DNA of 64,000 nt from Chlorogloeopsis sp. ULAP01 (GTDB lineage Bacteria > Cyanobacteriota > Cyanobacteriia > Cyanobacteriales > Nostocaceae). The stretch is from NCBI RefSeq assembly GCF_030381805.1, contig NZ_JAUDRH010000013.1, positions 1-64,000 on the forward strand. Direction: 5' to 3'. Positions 35,747-43,235 of this stretch are shown here, in pieces (positions within the stretch are counted from its first letter, which is position 1; every line of letters starts with the position of its first letter). Position numbers and translations under genes: made by a program. A model generated the notes under the pieces. It did not search any database. It saw nothing but the letters and a program-made list of their open reading frames with translations, and was not told the origin of the DNA.

Positions 35747-36613
35747 ATGACAATGGAAATAGGAAGCAAAGAACACAAAGAACTCTTTTGCCACAGCTTC
35801 ATTGAAAGTCATCTAGAGTACCAGCCTGAGCTACTTCCTTGGCCAGAACTTGACACTGTCGCCCTCGCCAGCCTCCGTAACATTCCCTTTTGGAAAGAAG
35901 CACTTAATACAGAGCAAGAAGCCGGAGTGATGGTGAATGCCTTTGCAGACACAATCAGTGATCCATTATTACAAGAAGCGATCGCTCTGCAAGGGATGGA
36001 AGAAGATCGCCACGGTAGACTAATTAATTTTCTCATCAATCATTACGAGATTAAGATTTCCCAACCTCCTGAGCCTGTACTTCCTAGTAATATCAAAACC
36101 GCCTTCCTTGACTTTGGCTTTGGTGAATGCCTCGATTCTTTCTTAGCTTTTGGTTTATTCGGGCTGGCTCGTCGTTATGCAACTTACATCCCAGCAGCAT
36201 TGTTTGAAATCTTTGATGCAGTTTTGCATGAAGAAGCTCGTCATATTATGTTCTTCGTGAATTGGGTAACTTATCAGCAAATTCAGGAAGGTAAAAGCAA
36301 TTGGTGGCGTGGAATTAACGCTTTGTGGCATTACAACAGAGCGCTGCAAGACAAGATTCAAGCTTTTACTGGCTCTAACGAAGAAAAACAAGAGGGTTTT
36401 ACTGCCACTGGTGCTAGTAGTTTGATGGATAATTTAACCCCAGAACTGTTATTATCCACTTGCTTGCAAGAAAACGCTCGGCGAATGAGCCTATTTGACA
36501 AACAACTACTGCGCCCCCAACTAGTACCCAAACTTGCCACAATTGCATTAAGTACGATTGAACTTATACCCTGGCGCAAGTCAAACTCGACAGCCCAATT
36601 ATCAGAACCTTAA
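35747..36613 (+). CDS. Ferritin-like putative di-iron protein
   Basis: 288 residues and all-helical in appearance. The spacing of acidic ligands is that of a carboxylate-bridged di-iron centre: Glu56/58, then Glu86-x-x-His89, then Glu127, then Glu163-x-x-His166. This would allow O2 activation for a hydroxylation or desaturation. No membrane helix is obvious, and the C-terminal 60 residues are amphipathic. It lies between hpnJ (27 bp) and hpnK (13 bp) in the same direction, so it is very likely part of hopanoid side-chain processing. I know of no assigned step for it. Confidence 0.8.
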   Translation: MTMEIGSKEHKELFCHSFIESHLEYQPELLPWPELDTVALASLRNIPFWKEALNTEQEAGVMVNAFADTISDPLLQEAIALQGMEEDRHGRLINFLINHYEIKISQPPEPVLPSNIKTAFLDFGFGECLDSFLAFGLFGLARRYATYIPAALFEIFDAVLHEEARHIMFFVNWVTYQQIQEGKSNWWRGINALWHYNRALQDKIQAFTGSNEEKQEGFTATGASSLMDNLTPELLLSTCLQENARRMSLFDKQLLRPQLVPKLATIALSTIELIPWRKSNSTAQLSEP

Positions 36614-36626
36614 AAACAAAAAATAT

Positions 36627-37475
36627 ATGCAAGCAAAGAAATTCGCCATTATCAATGGTGATGACTTTGGTTTCTCCAGTAGTGTCAATCAAGCAATTAT
36701 CAAAGCCCATGCAGAAGGTGTGTTGACTAGTACTAGCCTGATGGTGACTGCCGATGCTGCTCATGAGGCAGTTGCCTTAGCACGCACTCACCCTAACTTG
36801 GCAGTGGGACTGCATTTAGTGCTAGTGTGTGGAAAATCTGCCCTCCCACCTCAGCAAATTCCTCACTTGGTTGATAAAGAAGGTAACTTTTTCAATGATT
36901 CTCTACTAGCTGGGTTGCGCTATCAATTTGTCAGGAAAGCCCGTGAAGAACTACGGCAGGAAATCCGCGCTCAACTAGAAAAATTTCGCTCTACTGGTTT
37001 GCCACTCTCCCATGTCGATGGGCATTTGCATATGCATATGCATCCCGTTGTACTGGGTATATTAACTGACTTAGCAGCAGAGTTTAACATCAAAGCAATT
37101 CGTCTGCCATTTGAGGAACTAGGACTAAATTTAAAGCACAGCCGTAGTAAGATGCTGACTAAACTAGTTTGGTCGGTAGTTTTTGGTCGATTGCGTCATT
37201 ACGGTGAACATTTGCTAGAATCTCAAGGCATTAGCTTTACACAAAAAGTTTATGGGTTGCTGCAAACTGGCAACATCACAGAGAAATACTTGCTGGAATT
37301 AATACCCCAGATTCGTGCAGAGTTGGTAGAAATTTATTGCCATCCTGAGTTATCAGGAGCGGGGGAAGTAGAACTTGCGGCATTATTAAGCAGTGGAGTG
37401 CGTGAAGTACTTGCTAGTCATGGCTTTGAACTCACTAACTATTATTTCCTGCCCGATCGCACTCTTTTAGATTAA
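36627..37475 (+). CDS. hpnK: Hopanoid N-acetylglucosamine deacetylase HpnK (YdjC family)
   Basis: About 282 residues from the ATG at 36627; I reject the longer frame because it overlaps the end of the preceding gene. YdjC/ChbG fold: INGDDFGFSSSVNQAI with the metal-binding Asp pair, then HLVLVCGK, the HVDGHLHMHMHP metal-binding run, and EIYCHPEL near the end. HpnK removes the acetyl group from the GlcNAc-hopanoid before HpnJ acts. Position right behind hpnJ supports this over a general chitooligosaccharide deacetylase. Confidence 0.9.
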   Translation: MQAKKFAIINGDDFGFSSSVNQAIIKAHAEGVLTSTSLMVTADAAHEAVALARTHPNLAVGLHLVLVCGKSALPPQQIPHLVDKEGNFFNDSLLAGLRYQFVRKAREELRQEIRAQLEKFRSTGLPLSHVDGHLHMHMHPVVLGILTDLAAEFNIKAIRLPFEELGLNLKHSRSKMLTKLVWSVVFGRLRHYGEHLLESQGISFTQKVYGLLQTGNITEKYLLELIPQIRAELVEIYCHPELSGAGEVELAALLSSGVREVLASHGFELTNYYFLPDRTLLD

Positions 37476-37577
37476 GAAGTAATTAATAAATTGTTAATAA
37501 ACCTTGTATGCAGCTAGAGACTGTCATTGTAAAATTCTAAAATTCTTGATTTTCTAGCTCATTTGGTAACTTTCACA

Positions 37578-38321
37578 ATGAAGGCATTAATATTAGCCGC
37601 CGGTGTTGGGCGACGCTTGGGAATGAACGGGCAAATCCAACCCAAATGTTTGCTGAATTTTAACGGCAAATCACTACTAGAGCGCCATTTGAACTATCTG
37701 CGCGATTTGCAGGTAGATGAAGTAGCGATCGCTGTGGGTTACCAAGCAGAAAAAATCCAGGATCAAATTCAAGCATGGGGAGCACAAAAATGGGTTAGTA
37801 CTGTTTATAATCCTGATTACACTCAAGGAAGTATCATCAGCCTTTGGGCGTTACGAGAACACCTTAAATCCGGTGAGCATCTTTTATTGATGGATGCAGA
37901 TGTTTTGTATGATCGCCGAATCTTAGAAAGATTGGTGAAAACAAACATTTCCAACTCTTTCTTGCTGGATCAAGATTTTGAACAAGGAGAAGAACCAGTT
38001 AAGCTTTGTGTTCGAGATGGTTATTTGGTAGAGTTTCGCAAACAAATTGCCCCAGATTTAGCATATGATTTCGCAGGTGAATCAGTAGGGTTCTTTCGGT
38101 TTGAGGATGAAGTTGCCCTGCGTCTTGCCGAGCGTGCGGAACAATATGTTGCGAACCAGCGACATGAAGAACCTTATGAAGAAGTAATTCGGGATCTACT
38201 TTTAGAAACTCCGGAAGTATTTGGGTACGAAGATATCACTGGCTTATCTTGGATCGAAATTGATTTTCCAGAGGATATTAAACGTGCCGAGAACGAGATT
38301 TTACCTCAGTTAGGAGCATAG
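37578..38321 (+). CDS. Nucleotidyltransferase (LicC/phosphonate cytidylyltransferase-like)
   Basis: About 247 residues from the ATG at 37578. A classic sugar-phosphate/phosphocholine nucleotidyltransferase: LAAGVGRRLG, then QPKCLLNFNGKSLLERHL, LLLMDADVLYD for metal binding, and a closing EIDFPEDIKRAE. It would activate a phosphorylated or phosphonic alcohol/amine with CTP. Its stop codon is directly followed by the ATG of the PEP mutase gene, a clear operon. Phosphonate context makes a CTP:2-aminoethylphosphonate activity likely, but phosphocholine or a sugar phosphate are alternatives. Confidence 0.82.
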   Translation: MKALILAAGVGRRLGMNGQIQPKCLLNFNGKSLLERHLNYLRDLQVDEVAIAVGYQAEKIQDQIQAWGAQKWVSTVYNPDYTQGSIISLWALREHLKSGEHLLLMDADVLYDRRILERLVKTNISNSFLLDQDFEQGEEPVKLCVRDGYLVEFRKQIAPDLAYDFAGESVGFFRFEDEVALRLAERAEQYVANQRHEEPYEEVIRDLLLETPEVFGYEDITGLSWIEIDFPEDIKRAENEILPQLGA

Positions 38322-39977
38322 ATGAAACAATTATCTGCACCTGTTGTCGCAAGTTCACAACCAAGCAAGTGCAATAAATTACGAGCATTACTAGAATCGC
38401 CTCAACTCGAATTCATCATGGAAGCCCACAATGGCATTAGCGCCCGGATTGTGGAAGAGGCTGGATTTAAGGGAATTTGGGCAAGTGGGTTAGCTTTGTC
38501 TGCTCAATTTGGCGTCAGAGACAATAATGAAGCTAGTTGGACACAAATTGTCGATATGCTAGAGTTTATGTCCGACATCACCCAAATTCCGATTTTGTTA
38601 GATGGAGATACGGGTTATGGTAACTTCAATAATATGCGACGTCTTGTCCGCAAGCTAGAACAAAGAGGTATAGCAGGAGTCTGTATCGAAGATAAGCTTT
38701 TCCCAAAAACCAACAGTTTTATCAATGGCAGCCGTCAACCTTTAGCTAATATCGATGAATTTTGCGGCAAAATCAAAGCAGGTAAGGATAGTCAAATAGA
38801 CGCAGATTTCTGCATCATTGCTCGTGTCGAAGCTCTAATTGCAGGCTGGGATTTACCTGAAGCACTGCGTAGGGCGGAAGCTTATCACGCAGCAGGAGCA
38901 GACGCGATTCTCATTCACAGTAAATTATCTCGTCCCGATCAAGTGCTAGCCTTTGCTAAAGAATGGGCAGGGCGCTCTCCTTTAGTGATTGTCCCTACAA
39001 AATATTACAGCACTCCAACCGATGTCTTTCGCCAAGCGGGATTTAGCTTGGTAATTTGGGCAAACCACATGATTCGTGCTGCCGTTGCCAGCATGGAAGC
39101 GATCGCCAAAGAAGTTCAAGTTAGCGAAACCTTAGTCAACATTGAAGATCATATTGCTCCACTCAAGGAAATTTTTCGATTGCAGGGAGCAGACGAACTA
39201 CAAGCAGCGGAAAAACGCTACTTCTCTGACGGACGTCAGCACACTCATGCTTTTGTTCTCGCTGCTACCAGGGGAGAGGAATTCCACGGTTTAACACTAG
39301 ATAAGCCCAAAGTCATGTTACCTATTGGTGGTAAACCTTTACTCAGAAATTTAGTAGATAAATTTAAGAAACTTGCTATTAACAATGTTACCGTTATTGC
39401 AGGATATAAACCGGAAACTATTGATGTGCCTGGGACTAAAGTTATACAGAATCCAGAGTATGAAACAACAGGAGAATTAGCTTCTTTAGCTTGCGCCCAA
39501 GGCAAATTCAGCGATGATATGCTCGTAGTCTACGGTGATTTGCTTTTTAGAAGCTACATCCTCCGAGATTTATTAGACTGTCCAGGAGAAATCGTTACTA
39601 TCGTCGATTCGGTTAAGCACAGTAAATCAGTGAGTGGTTCTCCTGACTATGCCTATTGTTCAGCCCCAGATGAACTGTCTTTGTTTGGACAAAATGTCGA
39701 TCTCCTGCAAATCTCCAAAGCCATGCAGACACAAGATCAGCAGTTTAATGGACGCTGGGTTGGGATGTTGCGCTTCCGCAGTCAGGGCAGACAATGGTTA
39801 GAAGAAGCACTAAATGAGTTACAAAAACAAGCAGATTTTAACAATATGAGTTTAGCAGATTTGTGTAATTATTTAATTGCCCAAGGCAAACCAATTAAAG
39901 TTATTTATATTCGCGGTCACTGGCTAGATATTAACTCCTTAGATGACCTCGACCTTGCTTTCCAATTACAAAAATGA
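38322..39977 (+). CDS. aepX: Phosphoenolpyruvate mutase fused to a cytidylyltransferase domain
   Basis: 551 residues. PEP mutase at about 20-300: MEAHNGISARI, LLDGDTGYGNFNNM and the diagnostic EDKLFPKTNSF, which separates true mutases (C-P bond formation) from isocitrate-lyase-like lyases. At about 308-551 a nucleotidyltransferase domain follows (VLAATRGEEF, KPKVMLPIGGKPLL, LVVYGDLLF, HWLDINSLDDLD). Such fusions are known in phosphonate pathways where the product is activated as a CMP ester. No gap separates it from the preceding gene. This is the committed step of phosphonate biosynthesis. Confidence 0.93.
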   Translation: MKQLSAPVVASSQPSKCNKLRALLESPQLEFIMEAHNGISARIVEEAGFKGIWASGLALSAQFGVRDNNEASWTQIVDMLEFMSDITQIPILLDGDTGYGNFNNMRRLVRKLEQRGIAGVCIEDKLFPKTNSFINGSRQPLANIDEFCGKIKAGKDSQIDADFCIIARVEALIAGWDLPEALRRAEAYHAAGADAILIHSKLSRPDQVLAFAKEWAGRSPLVIVPTKYYSTPTDVFRQAGFSLVIWANHMIRAAVASMEAIAKEVQVSETLVNIEDHIAPLKEIFRLQGADELQAAEKRYFSDGRQHTHAFVLAATRGEEFHGLTLDKPKVMLPIGGKPLLRNLVDKFKKLAINNVTVIAGYKPETIDVPGTKVIQNPEYETTGELASLACAQGKFSDDMLVVYGDLLFRSYILRDLLDCPGEIVTIVDSVKHSKSVSGSPDYAYCSAPDELSLFGQNVDLLQISKAMQTQDQQFNGRWVGMLRFRSQGRQWLEEALNELQKQADFNNMSLADLCNYLIAQGKPIKVIYIRGHWLDINSLDDLDLAFQLQK

Positions 39978-40054
39978 TGCCGCCATGTAATTCATGCTAT
40001 ATCCTCATTACGGGATAATAGGGATGCTCTGGATTGGGTACAAGTCGCTGATTC

Positions 40055-40177
40055 CTACAATTTGGGATTGAGCATTCCTCGACTCACAAGCGCTTCGTCT
40101 ATGGCATTTGTCAGTTTAACTTTGACGCGAACCTCAACCATAGAATCATTAGTAGCATTCAACTTGTAGGCTCGCAT
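40055..40177 (-). CDS. Possible 40-residue protein or gene remnant
   Basis: Starts MRAYKLNATNDSMVEVRVKV with AAGGA 7 bases before the ATG, and ends in LVSRGMLNPKL. The good ribosome-binding site suggests a genuine start. The shortness and the neighbouring toxin-antitoxin remnants suggest the front end of a truncated gene. I do not recognise the family. Confidence 0.35.
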   Translation of the reverse strand: MRAYKLNATNDSMVEVRVKVKLTNAIDEALVSRGMLNPKL

Positions 40178-40307
40178 AATTTTGTTCCTTTTTGTTTCTA
40201 GAATAAATCACTGCTGCTGTCAACAGTGCGATCGCACCAGCTACTACCTGCAAGCTCCATAGTAATGGTCAGGCTATACTGAGCACAGTTCCCAACCCAA
40301 AAAAATC

Positions 40308-40540
40308 ATGCTTCAAGAGATCGAAGCCATATTTGACGGCACAGCCCTTCAACTGGAAACACCCTCAAACTTAGCTGTAGGTACGAGGGTGTGAATTGTC
40401 GTTGAAAGTATCTTACCAAACGAACAAAAACCCAAATCATTTCTTCAAACTGCTAAATTTTTGCAGTTACAGGGAGAGCCAGAGTGTCAGAGAAAGTTGA
40501 TCGGTATTTGTATAGAGAAGTTTCATCTGACAATGACTAA
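40308..40540 (+). pseudogene. Antitoxin gene remnant
   Basis: Opens with MLQEIEAIFDGTALQLETPS, is stopped by TGA at 40392, continues in frame through LQTAKFLQLQGEPE, then needs a frameshift near 40485 to read SEKVDRYLYREVSSDND. This is the usual cyanobacterial antitoxin ending (family forms read GPPDWSANLDDYLY). Its stop codon overlaps the toxin ATG as in living pairs. Two lesions, so inactive. Confidence 0.75.
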
Positions 40541-40754
40541 AGTTTTTTTAGATACTTCTTTTGCGATCGCTCTGTCTTCGATTACCGATCAAAATCATCT
40601 ATGGGCTGTTGAACTACCCGATTAGCTTGAAGCAAACAGAACTCGTTTAGTAACTACTCAGGCAATTTTGCTAGAAATTGGTTGATATCCATTTTCATCA
40701 GGCAGGGTTTCGAGCATTGTTGAGAAATTAAGCGATCGCACTCATAAAAGTTGA
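40533..40754 (+). pseudogene. VapC-like PIN-domain toxin remnant
   Basis: Starts MTKVFLDTSFAIALSS, with the first PIN Asp, then hits TAG at 40623 and TGA at about 40683. Between them RTRLVTTQAILLEIG, a typical PIN segment, is still readable. The C-terminal half with the remaining acidic residues is gone. It is paired with the broken antitoxin just upstream. Confidence 0.78.
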
Positions 40755-40867
40755 TTGTCTTTGGTAGTCACCTGGATCTGTTGCTCGTTAAAGTCAAAAA
40801 CAGAGATAAGATTTTTTGAGAAATACCAGCCTTCAAGGTTGGATTTGATCGGGAGTTGTTATAGATA

Positions 40868-42073
40868 ATGATTCAGGCAGAGCAATTTGTAGAAGCTGCC
40901 CGTAGGCTTGGCTTTGAATTTTACGCAGGCGTACCCTGTTCCTTTCTCACCCCTTTTATCAACTACGTTATTAACGACACTCAACTTACTTATATCTCTT
41001 CAGCTAACGAAGGAGATGCATTAGCAACTGCGGCAGGAGCAACAATTGGTGGTAAAAAAGCCGTAGTGATGATGCAAAACTCTGGTTTGGGCAATGCTGT
41101 TAACCCGTTGACTTCTCTTGCTTATACATTCCGAATTCCATTACTGTTAATTTGTACGCTGCGGGGAGATCCTCAACTCAAAGATGAACCCCAACACGAA
41201 CTCATGGGACAAATTACAGATAAATTGCTGGAAACAATAGCAGTTCCTTGGGAATTCTTTCCTACAGAAGCCGCAGAAATAGAACCTGTCTTACAACGCG
41301 CTAACGCATACATGAGCCAAGAATGTCGTCCTTACGCCTTGATTATGCGTAAGGCAACTGTGGCTCCCCACGCTCTGAAACGTGCTTCTATTCCCACTCG
41401 TTCTCCCATCAATGAAGGAAAGAATCTCGGTTCGACGCAGAAAAGTTTTCTTACAGCCAACCAAGAGCAACGCATCTCCCGCTATCAAGCACTAGAGAAG
41501 ATTGTTAAACTCACTCGACAACAAAATACAGTATTAATTGCAACCACTGGATATACGGGACGAGAACTTTTTGCTTGTTGCGATCGCAGCAATCATCTTT
41601 ACATGGTAGGTTCGATGGGTTGCGCTTCCTCGTTGGGTTTAGGGCTTTCGTTAGTGCATCCGGAACTAAAGGTAGTGGTGATTGACGGAGATGGTGCTGC
41701 TTTGATGCGAATGGGTAATTTTGCTACCATTGGTACCTATGGCGGTTCTAATTTACTCCACATACTCTTAGATAATGAAGCCCATGATTCTACAGGTGCT
41801 CAAGCAACAGTTTCTGCTAGTATTGATTTTGCCAAAATTGCTCAAGCCTGCGGTTATAGTACAACCTTAGCAGGAGACGACCCCTTACTACTAGATACCT
41901 TGTTTGCAGCAGATAATAACTCTAGTTCCAAATTCGCTCATTTGAAAATCCGGGCGGGAACGTTGGCAAATCTGCCACGCCCTAACCTATCTCCGGAAGC
42001 TGTGTTGCAACGTTTTATGTCTCATATTGGTTTTCAGGAGAAGGCAGAAGGAAAAGAAGATAGGAAGTTTTAG
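40868..42073 (+). CDS. aepY: Phosphonopyruvate decarboxylase
   Basis: 401 residues, thiamine diphosphate enzyme. The pyrimidine-domain Glu lies in SSANEGDALATAAGA, followed by MMQNSGLGNAVNPLTSL. The phosphonopyruvate decarboxylase signature GDPQLKDEPQHELMGQIT is clear, and the ThDP site is VIDGDGAALMRMGNFATIG followed by LDNEAHDSTGAQ. It converts phosphonopyruvate to phosphonoacetaldehyde and so pulls the unfavourable mutase reaction forward. It is codirectional with the mutase but 890 bp away because of decayed DNA between them. Confidence 0.93.
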   Translation: MIQAEQFVEAARRLGFEFYAGVPCSFLTPFINYVINDTQLTYISSANEGDALATAAGATIGGKKAVVMMQNSGLGNAVNPLTSLAYTFRIPLLLICTLRGDPQLKDEPQHELMGQITDKLLETIAVPWEFFPTEAAEIEPVLQRANAYMSQECRPYALIMRKATVAPHALKRASIPTRSPINEGKNLGSTQKSFLTANQEQRISRYQALEKIVKLTRQQNTVLIATTGYTGRELFACCDRSNHLYMVGSMGCASSLGLGLSLVHPELKVVVIDGDGAALMRMGNFATIGTYGGSNLLHILLDNEAHDSTGAQATVSASIDFAKIAQACGYSTTLAGDDPLLLDTLFAADNNSSSKFAHLKIRAGTLANLPRPNLSPEAVLQRFMSHIGFQEKAEGKEDRKF

Positions 42074-42091
42074 TGAAATTTGAAATTTCGA

Positions 42092-42138
42092 GTCCAAAAC
42101 CCTACTCCAATCCCCAATACCCAATCCCCAATCTCTAG
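42092..42138. repeat. Tandem short repeats (CCAATCC / CCCAATA type)
   Basis: A run of degenerate 7-mers (CCAATCCCCAATACCCAATC) fills the spacer directly before the aminotransferase ATG, leaving no visible Shine-Dalgarno sequence. These short tandem repeats are typical of heterocystous cyanobacteria. Confidence 0.7.
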
Positions 42139-42140
42139 TC

Positions 42141-43217
42141 ATGATTTTACTTAATCCCGGCCCCGTCAATCTTAGCGATCGCACGAGAAATGCTTTGTTA
42201 CGTCCTGATTTATGTCACCGTGAAGTTGAATTTACAGAGCTACAAACTACAATTCGAGAAAAATTACTCAAAGTGTACGAGCTAGAAAGCGATCGCTTTG
42301 CAGCAGTTCTGCTCACTGGTTCTGGTACGGCAGCAATGGAAGCAATGATTGCAAGTTTAGTACCAAGGAACGGGAAGCTACTGGTGATTGAAAACGGTGT
42401 ATATGGCGAAAGATTATCGAAAATTGCCAAGATTCACGGCATTGATTACCTAACACTCAACCACTCTTGGGGTACTGAAATTAATCTCCAAGATTTGGTC
42501 AAACTATTAGATGACAATAACGACATTACTCACCTTGCTGTCGTCCACCACGAAACTACCACAGGGCGTTTGAATAATTTAGCTGAACTTGCTCCTATTT
42601 GCCAGGAACGTAATATCCAACTTTTAGTAGATACAGTGAGCAGTTTTGGCGGCGAAGAACTAAATTTTGCAAGTTGGGGAATCACGGCTTGTGCTGCCAC
42701 CGCTAACAAATGTCTGCACAGTATTCCTGGAACATCGTTTGTGATCGTGCAGCGAGAGGCACTACTTTCAGCAGACACTGCACCACGTACTTTATATTTA
42801 GATTTGGCAACCTATTGCCGCGAACAAGATCAAGGTGGCACTCCCTTTACTCAATCGGTTCAAGCATTTTATGCTTTAGCAGAAGCTTTAAGTGAACTCG
42901 AAGAAATAGGTGGTTGGCGTGCTAGACATAATTATTATCACGAACTCGCTAGCTTGGTAAGAAATGGATTAGTAGCAATGGGAATTAAACCCTTACTTCC
43001 TCCCGAAGGTTCGTCTGTCGTCCTCAATGCCTATTACTTACCAGAAGGTTTAAGCTATGAGAAATTTCACGACGAACTGAAAGCACAAGGCTTTGTGATT
43101 TATGCAGGGCAGGGAGAATTAGCCAAATCTATTTTCCGAGTCTCCACAATGGGAGCGATCGCCCATACAGATATGGAACGCTTTCTTGCCGTGATAAAAC
43201 ATGTGATACTTACATAA
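42141..43217 (+). CDS. phnW: 2-aminoethylphosphonate:pyruvate-type aminotransferase
   Basis: 358 residues, class V PLP aminotransferase of the PhnW/AepZ kind: MILLNPGPVNLSD at the start, LTGSGTAAMEAMIASL, VDTVSSFGGEEL for the ring-facing Asp, and the PLP Lys in TANKCLHSIPG. In a gene set with PEP mutase and phosphonopyruvate decarboxylase it should run in the biosynthetic direction, giving 2-aminoethylphosphonate from phosphonoacetaldehyde. It lies 67 bp after the decarboxylase, with no Shine-Dalgarno sequence seen because of the tandem repeats. Confidence 0.92.
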   Translation: MILLNPGPVNLSDRTRNALLRPDLCHREVEFTELQTTIREKLLKVYELESDRFAAVLLTGSGTAAMEAMIASLVPRNGKLLVIENGVYGERLSKIAKIHGIDYLTLNHSWGTEINLQDLVKLLDDNNDITHLAVVHHETTTGRLNNLAELAPICQERNIQLLVDTVSSFGGEELNFASWGITACAATANKCLHSIPGTSFVIVQREALLSADTAPRTLYLDLATYCREQDQGGTPFTQSVQAFYALAEALSELEEIGGWRARHNYYHELASLVRNGLVAMGIKPLLPPEGSSVVLNAYYLPEGLSYEKFHDELKAQGFVIYAGQGELAKSIFRVSTMGAIAHTDMERFLAVIKHVILT

Positions 43218-43235
43218 AACTTGTATTTGATACAA

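Larger units (their letters stand above)
39978..40867. other. Decayed insertion zone between phosphonate genes
   Basis: 890 bp that interrupt an otherwise tight operon. It contains a 40-codon leftward frame with a good ribosome-binding site (40055-40177), a decayed antitoxin gene (40308-40540) and a decayed PIN toxin gene (40533-40754). The last 110 bp should carry the leader of the decarboxylase gene. Confidence 0.6.
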
